Of a DNA stretch of 64,000 bases, positions 24,301 through 35,626 are shown in pieces. The notes under the pieces are model-generated. The model was not told the origin of the DNA, did no database searches, and saw only the letters and a list, made by a program, of their open reading frames with translations. The stretch's first letter is position 1, and each line of letters starts with the position of its first letter. The translations under genes were made by a program, and so were the position numbers. This DNA comes from Dioscorea cayenensis subsp. rotundata (lineage: Eukaryota; Streptophyta; Magnoliopsida; Dioscoreales; Dioscoreaceae): NCBI RefSeq assembly GCF_009730915.1, contig NC_052483.1, positions 1,860,001 through 1,924,000 on the forward strand, in the 5' to 3' direction.

Positions 24301-27300
24301 TAAGTTACTCAACTTGGGGGGAACTGATATTCAAAAGCAGAATCACGAGAAGTTGTTGACCAAATATCCATGTCCTCCTCCACCTCCACCTCCACCTCCA
24401 CCTCCAAAAAAACATCGAACAAAACTGAACATTCTCCTCTTTTTTCACTGAAGTTTCCTGGAGCATCTACTGAATCCCATCCTCCCCATCCTCCACCAAT
24501 GTGCCGAGGAGCATCTACCGGAGGCTCTCTTCTGCCTCCTGAATTGTCCACTGTATCAATGCCTTCTGCCCCAGTTGTTTCAGGGCTATCCGTCAAAATT
24601 CCTCCCCCTCCACCACCTCCACCACCACCACCTCTACTATCGCCTGTGAGAAATGTATCATGTGACCCGCTGTCTCCACCACTACTTCCACAGCAAATGA
24701 GAGCACCTCAAGGTTCTTCACCACCCCCTCCTCCACCTCCTGTAATGGCTGGAACTACAAGAGCTCCTCCATTGCCACCTCCTCCACCACCCATGCCTTC
24801 TAAAAGTGCATCATTATGTCCTGTTACAATCGCGCCTGCGCCTAATTCACCTCCACTTCGGCACGGAAAACCTCAGTCTCTTCATCCTCCTCCAACAGCA
24901 TCTGGCCCCCCTCCCCCACCACCACCTCCTGGGTTGCGGGTTGGAGTCCCTTCCCCACCAACTTCCCTTGTGCCACGTGCTAGAGCTCCTCCACCACCCC
25001 CTCCCTCCAGAGGACATGCTCCTGGTCCTCCCCCTCCCCCTCCCCCTAGGGCTTTAGGTGCCCCTTCACCTCCTCTGGGTGATTGTTCTCAAGCTGGCAC
25101 AAGAGCCTTGTCACAAAACCTCATGCCTGGGGGAAGAGGAAATGGACCTGTTCGACCACCCGGCTGTCCTGCAACAACGCGAAGATCATCTTTAAAGCCA
25201 CTGCATTGGGTTAAAGTGACAAGAGCAGTTCAAGGAAGTTTATGGGCAGAATTGCAGAAGCACAATGATGCTCCTAGGTATGGATCAGCTTTATTTTATT
25301 TTTGGGTTCTTCAATTGTTCTTTCTTATGTTATTGACATTCGCTTTTTCTCAAGGACCATATTGCATTGTGCATCACATTCATTGCATCTGACTAACCTA
25401 TGTTGAATTGCATGAAAGTACTTTTTATTTCTTCCTGTGATCTTTAAATTTACATGAATGCAGTGGCTCAGAATTTGATGTGTCAGAACTTGAGAATCTC
25501 TTCTCTTCGGCAATTCCAAAATCTGATAGGAGCAAGTCTGAGGGGCGTAAATCTCTTGGGTCAAAAACAGATAGAGTTCACCTGGTAACTTACCAGTTTC
25601 TGCAGAATATGACATTTTATCTCCTTAGTGATTTGTTTGTTTTCAAACTCTGTTGTGCATTACTGCAGTAGCTTTGCTTCATATCAATCTCTACAATCAT
25701 TTTGTTCTTTCTCACAGTATGAATTCTTATCTCCTTGGTGAGCTGTTTGTTTTCAAACTTTTTTGTGCGTTACTGCAGTTGCTTTGCTTCATAGCATTTT
25801 TTCAATATATACAGTCATTTTGGAATTTAGAATCTAAGCAGAAATTGTGTGTTGTTTCTCTATGTTGTAAGATGTGAATATGAGACTTGAATTAGTGGTA
25901 ACTTAAATATAAGTGTGACAAAATTGAAGAAGAGCTGTAATGAAGATTTTTGGAAAACGAAGGTTGTTGGTGCTGATCTTTATTGTTATGATAAGTTCAG
26001 TTAAAATTTATTATGATTGAACTGTTTTTCATAAAAGAGCTTGATTTTCTATACACAAGGATACACCAGGCACTAATTGAGGAGCAAAGTGTTGTGCCAG
26101 TGATTTTACAGAAACAGACATACATGCATCAGATCCAAACATGCACTTAGTAGAGTTAAAATATTTTTAGGAAACACGCAAAGGCTAATATTCATGGAAA
26201 GACAACAGTTATTTTTGGTATACATTGCTAAACTATTTGAAGGACAGTGGTCCAAGCATATTTGGAACACTCATCTGCAAATGGCAAGTCCTTTGAAAAA
26301 CTCACATTAGCATGATTAAATGTTAGCATTTATTCGAATGTTAAGTTATCAGGAAGGTTAATTTTCTTTGACTTACTGATTAATATGATTCAGAAAACTT
26401 GATTCAGTTGAACTGTGACCTTGAGCTTTATAATTTCTCTTAAAGACTATTTCTTGCTGTTTTCTTCTAGTATTTTTATTATTTCTTTTTTTTGTTTAAA
26501 GTTGAGTTATTTGCTTACTGTATTCAGTACTTTATCTCTTTTCTATTGTTTATTTTGTAGATTGATCTAAGACGGGCCAATAACACTGAAATTATGCTCA
26601 CAAAAGTCAAGATGCCACTCTCTGATATGATGGTAACCTATTAGCATTTTGTCACTTATGCAGAAGGAATTCTATTCAAAAAATAAATTTACATGTAGAA
26701 AGAAATTAATGAGTCTTAATAGTGATTATCGCTTCAAAGCATTCATGCCAGGTTGGATAGCCATCAAACCTTTAGTTCTGAACTTTTTAGCATAGGATCA
26801 TGTGAAAAGCTGTTTCATTTATTTTCTATCATAAAAAATGTCACATTTACAGTGCCCAATGATCTTATTTGGAGGATGAACCCCTTTTTTTGTTATTTGA
26901 AGGATCTCCAGAGAAAGAATTTAGTTTTAGTTTCATGGATTCAATTTATTTCCATGTCTCCAATTGGCATTGTACAGAATATCATGTAAGAACTTAATTG
27001 ACCATATTCTTTCAGAAACAATTCTGGACTCTGTTGTTAATAAATTTTAGTTAGATAACTTGGAGCATGAAGTGTTCAGTTGGAGTTATAAACTAGCACA
27101 TAATTTGTTTGGTAATTAAATCATTTTTATGTCAGCATATGGCATAGTGTCTTACTATATATTGCATGTATGTATTATAAGCGTAAAGTATGTGATTTGC
27201 ACATGTTAGATAAATTTGAATTCTGACTAATCAAATATTACTTCAGAGTGCTGCCCTAGCAATGGATGATTCTATTTTGGATGTTGATCAAGTGGAGAAT

Positions 27301-30300
27301 CTCATAAAGTTTTGTCCGACCAAAGAGGAAATGGAGCTTCTCAAGGTTCACATGAGAAAATTTCTTTTCTTCTTTCTTGTTTTAATGGAATAAACTCGTA
27401 TGCCCAGAATTTGTAGCGGTGATCTCTCCTCGAGGAATGGGATCTCTCACCAATCCAACCATCAATCCTAGACAAGTTTAATAGTTATATTCTTGTTTAT
27501 CTGCTTTTTATTTTTTGTTAATTTTTTTTTTTGATATCAGGACTATAATGGTGATAAGGAAAAACTTGGAAAGTGTGAGCAGGCAAGTTTCCACTGAAAG
27601 GTTACTTTATTGTATATATATATATACCTTCAGTTTGCTATGACGTCTGAGAATATTATCTGCCCAATTACACAGCTGAATATCTTTCATTTGCATCAGC
27701 ATGATAATGATGTATTGCTGTGCATTGAAATAACTTGAAGTCTTTCCGAGAAGTGAAAAAAAGAAGTGGATATTTAGATTTGGCATTTCCAAAAATGTTA
27801 CTCACATGATTTATCCAAATCTATAACACGTCATATTTGTTAGATGCTTACCTAACTCATGCCGGATAGGTTCTATCCAACCTAAATGCTTAAGCCAATG
27901 GAAAGAGAGACCTAAACTTACATATTAATATCAAGGTTTACCAAATTATCCGGATGTGGAACCAGGAACATCATTTCTCTTATAATCATTTTATCATTTT
28001 GTTGTATTTGGGTCAGCTGCACATTTGGTGGCATTCTATATTCATGAAAATGATTTTATCAATAAACATTCTTTAATCAATGGCCATAGGAAGATTAGTA
28101 GTCTGAATCATAAATTACTCGATGAGCTTCAGAAGAGTTAGACGCCCTATAATTCTGTGTCATGTTGGGCTTCTCTTAATGAACCATTTCTCAAATGGTG
28201 TCCGAAGTTCCCATTATCTCCTTTCGCATGTTTCCATAAAGTTTGCTCATTTTTCTTACCTACCTCACTGTAAAACTAAGATCTTTTGAGAAAAAGAGGT
28301 GTCCCCTCCATGGTGGAGAGTTGTCATTATATAACCATAATACAAGCTGAATCTCAGCCCTATAATACAGCTAAATTACAAATCTTCAGCCCTATAATAC
28401 AGCTAAAACAGCTAATATATCCTAAAAAGGAAAGTAAAAGATTTACATATATTTTGGTGGCTTGATATATTGCATAAAATCTGCTAATCATTAGATGGAC
28501 AGCTAATTTCTTTGACATCCTCCCTCAAATTGATGCTGGCAAATCTACAAGCATCAATTTGCCAACAAGGAAATTATGCCGCTGACGTGTCATGGATTTG
28601 GTAAAGATGTCTGCAATTTGTAAACTAGTAGATATATGTGGGAGAGTGATAACTTGGTGGTCGTAGGCCTCTCTAATAGAGTGGCAGTCAACCTCGATAT
28701 GTTTCGTACGTTCGTGATAGATAGGGTTGGCAGCAATTTGAATGGCACTAGTGTTGTCAGCATGCAATGGAGTTGGTTGATTTTGAGGAAAGCCAAGTTC
28801 TGTGAGAAGGCCTCGCAACCAAATAATTTCAGAACAAGCAGCAGACATGGCACGGTACTCGGCTTCAGTTGATGACTTAGAGACATGGTTTTGCTTTTTG
28901 CATTTCCATGAGATAAGAGCATCACCAAGAAATATACACCAACCAGTAGTAGATTTTCTGGTGTCTGGACAACCAGCCCAATCTGCGTCACTATAGCCTT
29001 GTAGCTTCAGTGAGGAACCAGTAGGGAAAAATAGGCCACGATTAGGAGTGCCAATGATGTATTGGATGATGCGTTTGACTGCAGATAGATGGAGATGCCG
29101 CGGCGATTGCATGAATTTGCTAACTGTATGGACAACATAAGAGATATCCGGTCGAGTGATGGTTAGATTAGACTACCAACAAGCTTTCGATATAAGGTAG
29201 GATCTATAAGAAGCTCTCTTTCATCTCGTCGATATTTCACATTAACTTCCATTGGGGTTTCAACAGACTTATTACTTGTGAGTCCTGCTAATTTGGCCAA
29301 ATCCCGAATATATTTATGTTGATTTAAGAAAAATGCCTTGACGGTGATGATGTACTTCTAACCCCAAGAAGTAAGTGAGTTGACCAAGGTCTTTCATGTG
29401 AAAAGTTGAATGTAACAATTTCTGAATATGATTGATGGCTTGCATATCAGAACCAGTTATCACAATATCATCCACATAAACAAGGAGTACAACTATACCT
29501 TTAGATGTCTTTTGAAAAAACAAAGAGGAGTCATATTGGCTTTGTATATATGAAAAACCAAGAAGAGTAGATTGAAACTTTTCAAACCATACTCTTGGTG
29601 CTTGCTTCAAACCATATAGAGAACGTTAAGTTTGCAAACATCATTGGGTGAAGTAGACATACCAAAAGGAAGCTTTATATAAATATCTTCCTTGAGATCA
29701 CCATGCAAGAATGCGTTTTTGACATCCATTTGAAGTAAAGGCCATGTTTGAGATGCAGCAAGCGCCAATATGATTCGCACAGTGGTCATTTTAGCTACCG
29801 GTGCGAAAGTCTCATCATAATCTAGGCCATATTCTTGCTTGTTCCTAAGAACCACCAGTCGCGCCTTATAACGTTCGATAGATCCATCTGAATGAAGTTT
29901 GATAGAAAATACAAATTTGTTGCCCAAAGGTTTCACAGATGGGGGGCGCGCTACAACATCCCAGGTTTGGTTTTCTTCAAGTGCAAGAAGTTTTGTTTCA
30001 ATAGCTTTCCGCCAACACTCATGCTCCATTGCCTGCTAATAAGATGAGGGAATAGAAACAGAGGACAAGGTTGCGGTCAAGGATGTAGGATTAGGAAAAC
30101 CATACCTATCTGGGGGTCGACTAACTCGAGTACTATGTCTGCCGATGGTAGGAGTTGTTGCTTGAACAGGTTCAACAACAAGAGATTCAGCTTGAGGGGG
30201 CCTTAGAAGTGTGGTAGTCTGATTTGGCATAGTGTGGTTGCGTCTATGATACACCAAAAGAGGTTTAGGAGATGAGAAATTTGTAGAAGAGTTAGTAAAC

Positions 30301-33300
30301 AAAGGAATAACAGAAAATGAAGAAGAGGGCTGTTCTTGGTGGGTGGGGAAAAAATATTGATTTTCTAGAAATATTACATTCCTAGAAACCCGAATACGCC
30401 GCAGATTAGGATCATAACAAATAAAACCTTTTTGATGTGCAGAGTATCCTAGAAAAGCACACTTAACTGATTGAGCAGTTAGTTTTGTGCGTTCAAGTGG
30501 AGGAAGATGAACATAGCACACACAACCAAATGTACGAAGATTAGAATAATTTGGAGTATGACCAAATAACCGAGTGAAAGGAGAGACATGGTTTAATGAA
30601 GGAGATGGTAATTTATTAATGAGGTGAATAGCAGTGGAAAGAGCTTCACACCAGAACTTGGAGGGCACAAATGACTCTAATAAAAGGGTACGAACAACAT
30701 CGAGAAGATGACGGTTCTTTCTTTCAGCCACGCCATTTTGTTGAGGGGTTGAAGGACAAGACCTTTGTGAGATTATTCCATTCTCTTGCAAAAATTCTTG
30801 AAACAAATGAGACATATATTCACCCCTATTGTCCGAGCGCAGAATTTTAATTTTTGCAGAAAACTGGGTCTGAATATATGCATGAAAAAACTTGAAAACT
30901 GAGAATACTTCATTTTTAGAATGCAAGAAGTAAATCCATGTGAAACGACTATAGTCGTCAATAAAAGTAACAAAGTACTTGTAGTTAGAATGAGAAGGAA
31001 CTGGTGCCATACCCCATACATCGCTATGTATCAAATCAAACGGCTGAACTTCATTCGGAGTATGAATGGGAAATGGCAAAGTTCTACTTTTACCAAGTTG
31101 ACAAGAATTGCACTTAAATTGAATATCACTACGAGAATGTGACCTTTTATTCCCAAGCAAACCTGATTTCAACAAGTTAGAAAGAACAATATTGTTTGGA
31201 TGTCCAAGGCGTTTATGCCAAGCTTGAAAATCAATATGAGTAAAATTGCAACTGACAAAGGGCAATGATTGACTAGAAGGAAAAGAAAATTGGATAGGAA
31301 AAAGGCGTCCGACTTTAGGCCCCCTCGCGATCATCCTCCCTGATTGTTGATCCTGCACAACACAAACAGACTTTGAAAATGCCACATTGCAATTATTATC
31401 AACCAATTGGCCAACAGAAATGAGATTAGTAGTAAGACCAGGAGAGACAAAGACATCAGTTAGGGAGGAAGAAATATCACCAGTGGTTGTGATTGGTAAA
31501 TGGTTGCCATTAGCAGTATGAATCTTAAGATTTCCTGAATATTTGTTTGTATTTGTAAAAAAATGAGCATTATTTGTCATGTGATTAGAAGCCCCAGAAT
31601 CAAAGTACCAAGTAGATGATGAAGAAAACATTTTACCCGAGAGTCCTAAAGCAGAAAATGCAGAAATGATCATTTGTTGAATCATTTCAGGCGTTACAGG
31701 CTGAATCGGAGCATTTTGTGTCACTGCTGCATTCACAGAACTGCTAGAGCTTGAAGGCCCAACTGAAGTTGTATATGCTGTCTCAGATTTCTTGGGAGGT
31801 CGGATGGTTCATTCCTTGATAATATGGCCATTTTTCTTGCAATAATTGCAGAATTTTTTAGAGCAAGTGGAAGCATAATGCCCTAATTCTTTGCAACAAA
31901 AACATTGAACAATGCGAATATCTCTTCCTCTCGGCTTGCTGTGTGCTGCATAAGCCATAGGAACAAAATTAGATTTTTGTTCTTTTAGGGTGTTTTGAGT
32001 GAGAAGGCGTTGTTCTTCCCGAAACAAATCATTGAGACATGCATCCAAAGAGGGAACAGGTTCTTGATTCATAAGATTAGACCTCGTTGCTTCAAATTCA
32101 GATCTCAGTTTCATGAGAAATTGATCTCTTTTAGTTGTTTCATGGACTGCTTGAACAGATTTGAGGCCTTCAATAGGTATGGTTGCATAAACAATATCCA
32201 TATATTCAGCCCAAAGATTCATGAAGCAAGAGTATAAATCAGAAATTGAAAGACTATCCTGTTGAAGAATGGCTAAGTCATGCTCCAATTGGAATCGCCG
32301 GGCAGTATTATGTTGACTGTAGAGTTTTTTTGAGAAAAGTCCACATTTCGGCTGAAGTCTTGAAAGGTCGAAGATTTAAGACAATGTTGGGTTCGACAGA
32401 TCCTAGAATCCAGACCATGATTTGAGCATCCTTGACCTCCCATTTGGCATGCTCGATCTTGTCTTTGTCTTTGTCGGGAGAAGGAGTACTGCCATCAACA
32501 TAGCCCCACAAGTCTTTCCCTTTGACAAAAATCTGGAAGTGGAAGGCCCATGCTGAGTAATTCTTGCCATTAAATCGAACTAAGAAAGCATCATACTTGT
32601 CTGAAGACATGAGATCGAGAGAACCTGAACAAGAGTAAATAGGGATTAGAGAAAGAACTAGGATGAAATGGACAATTGAACAGGACAGATCAAAATTGTA
32701 GCTCGGATACCATGTAAAACTAAGATCTTTTGAGAAAAAGAGGTGTCCCCTCCATGGTGGAGAGTTGTCATTATATAACCATAATACAAGCTGAATCTCA
32801 GTCCTATAATACAGCTAAATTACAGATCTTCAGCCCTATAATACAGCTAAAACAGCTAATATATCCTAAAAAGGAAAGTAAAAGATTTACATATATTTTG
32901 GTGGCTTGATATATTGCATAAAATCTGCTAATCATTAGATGGACAGCTAATTTCTTTGACACTCACATTATCCGCTTATGAATATAGTTGTTTTAAAATC
33001 ATTTTGTGTTCACATGATCATAATGAATTCCTGATACAAAGCACTTAAATATAATTTTAGACACCCTTGCTCTTGATTCGTGTTGAATTTCTATTGTTGA
33101 TGTATGACCACATACTCGGCATTTCTAAATATTAATGATGCAGTTCTTCTTGGAGCTGATGAAAGTCCCAAGGATGGAATCCAAGTTGCGTGTGTTCTTT
33201 TATAAGATTCAATTTGGTTCACAGGTGTTTTGGAGCTTTTGATTTTCATACCTATGCATGTGCACAATTAGACAGTTTGATGATTGACTCTATTTGTTTT

Positions 33301-35626
33301 CAGGTCTCAGATCTTAGAGAGAGTTTGAGCACTATAGACTCTGCATGTGCACAGGTAAATAGCGTACTCACATAGCCACATAGGTACATACATATGGATG
33401 CATATGTATAGTATATTTGTATTTTTTTTTTCTTGTTGTGGAGGACGATTTGCATTTTTTTAAAATACTTTTATCATGGCAATCATGTGTGTTATCATTC
33501 ACAGATTCGGAACTCTGCCAAGCTGAAGGAACTCATGAAGAAAATTTTGCTCCTTGGGAATACATTGAACCAGGGAACTGCAAGAGGTAGTCCAGATTAT
33601 CGTGTAACCTTTAGACCATCTATGTGGAAAGCTCCAGAGTGCATGGCAATGTACTAACTGGATACAGTTCGAAATAGATAAATGATAAACAATGATATAT
33701 CAACAGACTTAGATGAAAATCTAAAACAGATCTGGAGGGACCTGTAAATTCTTAAGCATTCTTCTTCGTAGGAAGGGACATAACATCTCTGATTTAATTT
33801 GTGCAGGTTCAGCTATCGGTTTCCGTCTTGACAGCCTTCTGAAACTTACAGATACTCGTGCCACTAATAATAAAATGACCCTGATGCATTACTTGTGTAA
33901 GGTAGTAGAGTTTTTGTCTTTTTCTTTTTTTTTTTCATGATATATTATATGACTAGTTGATGCTAGGAGTTATAAATTACTCTCAAATGTGGTTATTGAA
34001 GTTACAAACATTTGATCTTGCAATGTTCTATATAACACTTTTAATGATATTTCTGTTTCCTTCTGATGGTGTCTGTTTTTATTAGTAAGGATGCTTTTTT
34101 TTTTTTGGTTATGGAATCCAGGTCCTTGCATCAAGGTTCCGTCATATTTTGAACTTTTATGAAGATCTTACAAGCTTGGAAGCTGCATCAAAGGTTATAC
34201 CGCTTAAATGTGTTTGTTGTTGATCATACAGGATTCAGTTTTATTTTAGTTTTATTGTTTGGCTAAAAATGATATTTTGCAGATACAATTGAAGACATTA
34301 GCGGAAGAAATGCAAGCCGTTGTCAAAGGGTTAGAGAAGGTTGAACTAGAATTAACTGCTTCAGAAAATGATGGTCCAGCATCAAAAGTCTTTCGCAAGG
34401 TATGCTAATCATTCATGTTTGCTTCTTTGACTTTTCTTGCTTTTTTTTTGCATGCTTGTATGCCTGCAATGGCACAATCTTGTTTAGGCTTGTCATTGTG
34501 ATGCATCTTATTCTTGAACATGAAAGGAAAACAAAGGCATTTCTTCTTATTCCCTCTTATGCTTGTATTAATGTTTTTCATTTTTTTGAAAAAAAAAGAC
34601 GAGAAAAGCATTCTTCAATCTTTCAGGGATTTCCTTCACAGGGAACCTCCATTTTTTTAATAATTAAATGGTGGAAAAAGTGCTTCAATGGTTGTTGTCA
34701 AATTCCTTAGTTGCCATACCTGGTTAGGTTACTTCAATACTGAAACTGATTCTCATAACATCAAGACATTCAAATAGTGCTGATGCTTTTATACAAGACT
34801 TTGATTCTATTTTCTGCAGCATCTTTTGCTCTAATTTTAGATCCTGGCATTGCAATTCAGAGATGATTTATATCATCACTTTTCATCTTTTAATGGCATC
34901 AAGTTTCTGAACGTCCATTTCTTGTTTCTATATTTTTAATTTACTAGACAGTGAAGGAATTTACCGCTGGCGCCAGTGCTGAAGTGTGTTCTTTATCATC
35001 TCTATATACTTCAGCGGTACGCAATTATATTTTTCAGTTGTTATTGAGATTACTCATCAGCATAATTTGATCTTTATATATATATATTCAACTCTTTTAT
35101 TTATTCATATACTTCAAACCTTTTTGAGTGCAAACAGGGCAGAAATGCAGATGCACTTGTCCTATATTTTGGTGAAGATCCTACACGTTGTCCCTTCGAA
35201 CAAGGCAAGTTTTTTATTATTATCCTTCTCAGAACATTGGTATTTCATGTTATTATGTTTCATGCTTCCATTCTACAAAATCAACTTGCTCAAATAAACC
35301 ATTCCACTAATTATACTTAGCATTGTACTTAACAATTGCAGTCATCTCAACACTATTGAACTTTGTACGAATGTTCCGGAGGGCGCATGACGAGAACTGC
35401 AAGCAAACTGAACTTGAGAAAAAGAAAGCTGAGAAAGAAGCAGAACTAGAGAAGTCTAAATCTATATCCTCAACAGGTAAAACTCTCCGATGACCGAATT
35501 TTTCGTATTTTCATACACTTCAATTCTCACTTGAGATTTTGCTTAGGACATGATCACAAAAAACGTAAGACAACAACAATCACAGCAAGTAAAGAGGTCA
35601 AGAACTTCAAAGCAACAAGGAAATGA
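21391..35626 (+). CDS. Class II formin (PTEN-like domain, FH1, FH2), 18 exons; one apparent frameshift
   Basis: Exons: 21391-21463, 21887-22584, 22674-22895, 22982-25277, 25464-25584, 26561-26632, 27247-27345, 27541-27582, 33144-33224, 33304-33354, 33505-33586, 33807-33901, 34122-34193, 34283-34399, 34948-35016, 35138-35204, 35342-35476, 35547-35626; about 1490 residues. The head [24 protein letters not shown] opens the PTEN-like phosphatase fold; its signature loop HCERGGWP (about 126-133) departs from the PTEN HCxxGxxR pattern, so catalysis is unlikely. A C2-like part follows, then about 470 residues of acidic linker, a proline-rich FH1 (about 800-1060, profilin binding) and FH2 (from [10 protein letters not shown] to [12 protein letters not shown]) that nucleates and caps actin filaments. 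In exon 4 the frame changes by one base at a 7-A run (24406-24412); the exon is one base short of phase. Introns 8 and 16 use GC donors. Intron 8 holds a copia element. Confidence 0.9.
25618..25826 (+). repeat. Tandem duplication in formin intron 5
   Basis: TATCTCCTTAGTGATTTGTT at 25618 recurs as TATCTCCTTGGTGAGCTGTT at 25728. Each is followed by TGTTTTCAAACT, GTGC(A/G)TTACTGCAGT and GCTTTGCTTCATA. The unit is about 110 bp with roughly a dozen differences and lies wholly within intron 5. Confidence 0.75.
28264..28268. repeat. Left target-site duplication of the copia element
   Basis: CTCAC immediately precedes the left LTR and is repeated at 32962-32966 directly after the right LTR. Five bases is the usual size for Ty1/copia integration. 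Confidence 0.9.
28269..28517 (-). repeat. 3' LTR of the copia element (left on the plus strand)
   Basis: 249 bp, identical to the right LTR except for two substitutions near positions 90 and 113 of the plus-strand LTR. It carries TGT...ACA termini. A short CTATAATACAG motif is repeated inside the LTR. Confidence 0.95.
28518..28527 (-). other. Polypurine tract of the copia element
   Basis: Reads GAGGGAGGA on the minus strand immediately before the 3' LTR. This is the normal site for plus-strand DNA priming in LTR elements. Confidence 0.8.
28525..31736 (-). pseudogene. Broken copia pol region (protease, integrase, RT, RNase H)
   Basis: Minus-strand reading shows protease ([10 protein letters not shown], Asp codon about 31601), the integrase HHCC zinc region (HKRLGHP...CNSCQLGK), a DDE core including [16 protein letters not shown] and [15 protein letters not shown] ([39 protein letters not shown] box [15 protein letters not shown]) and RNase H ([28 protein letters not shown]). 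The frame is interrupted by a TAG at 30036-30038, a two-base insertion near 29620, a one-base insertion near 29325 and a small indel with stop near 29170. A full Pol protein is therefore unlikely from this copy as sequenced. Confidence 0.93.
31809..32610 (-). pseudogene. Broken copia gag region with CCHC zinc knuckle
   Basis: The Gag start [20 protein letters not shown] and the WTFLKK...[10 protein letters not shown] segment are typical of copia Gag polyproteins (UBN2-like). The frame shifts at a 7-A run near 32326-32332. A CCHC knuckle ([14 protein letters not shown]) follows near 31870-31910. A TGA at 31809-31811 stops the frame just after the knuckle; beyond it the same frame continues into the protease region. 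Confidence 0.9.
32701..32712 (-). other. Primer-binding site of the copia element
   Basis: TGGTATCCGAGC on the minus strand directly abuts the 5' LTR. It matches the initiator-Met tRNA-complementary site used by many plant copia elements (TGGTATCAGAGC) with one mismatch. Confidence 0.85.
32713..32961 (-). repeat. 5' LTR of the copia element (right on the plus strand)
   Basis: 249 bp, two substitutions from the left LTR. It is followed by CTCAC (32962-32966), the second copy of the target duplication. Confidence 0.95.

Larger units (their letters stand above)
28269..32961 (-). mobile_element. Ty1/copia LTR retrotransposon, 4.69 kb, antisense in formin intron 8
   Basis: Two 249-bp LTRs (28269-28517 and 32713-32961) bound the element and it is flanked by a 5-bp CTCAC duplication. 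LTRs have TG...CA ends. A primer-binding site and a polypurine tract sit in the expected places for minus-strand transcription. Domain order on the minus strand is gag with CCHC knuckle, protease, integrase, reverse transcriptase, RNase H; integrase before RT defines copia. The coding region is broken by two in-frame stops and several small indels. The LTRs differ at only two positions that I can count, so the insertion is recent. It lies opposite to the formin and wholly within an intron. Confidence 0.96.

Noticed and set aside
24330-24460. Explaining the formin frame change by an intron of about 100 bp
   Set aside because: The only candidate (GTTGTTG donor, CTGAAG acceptor) gives the wrong phase and would remove conserved-looking polyproline; an indel at the A run fits exactly.
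28636-28996. Plus-strand open frames inside the copia element
   Set aside because: They are shadows of the RNase H region, which reads clearly on the minus strand.
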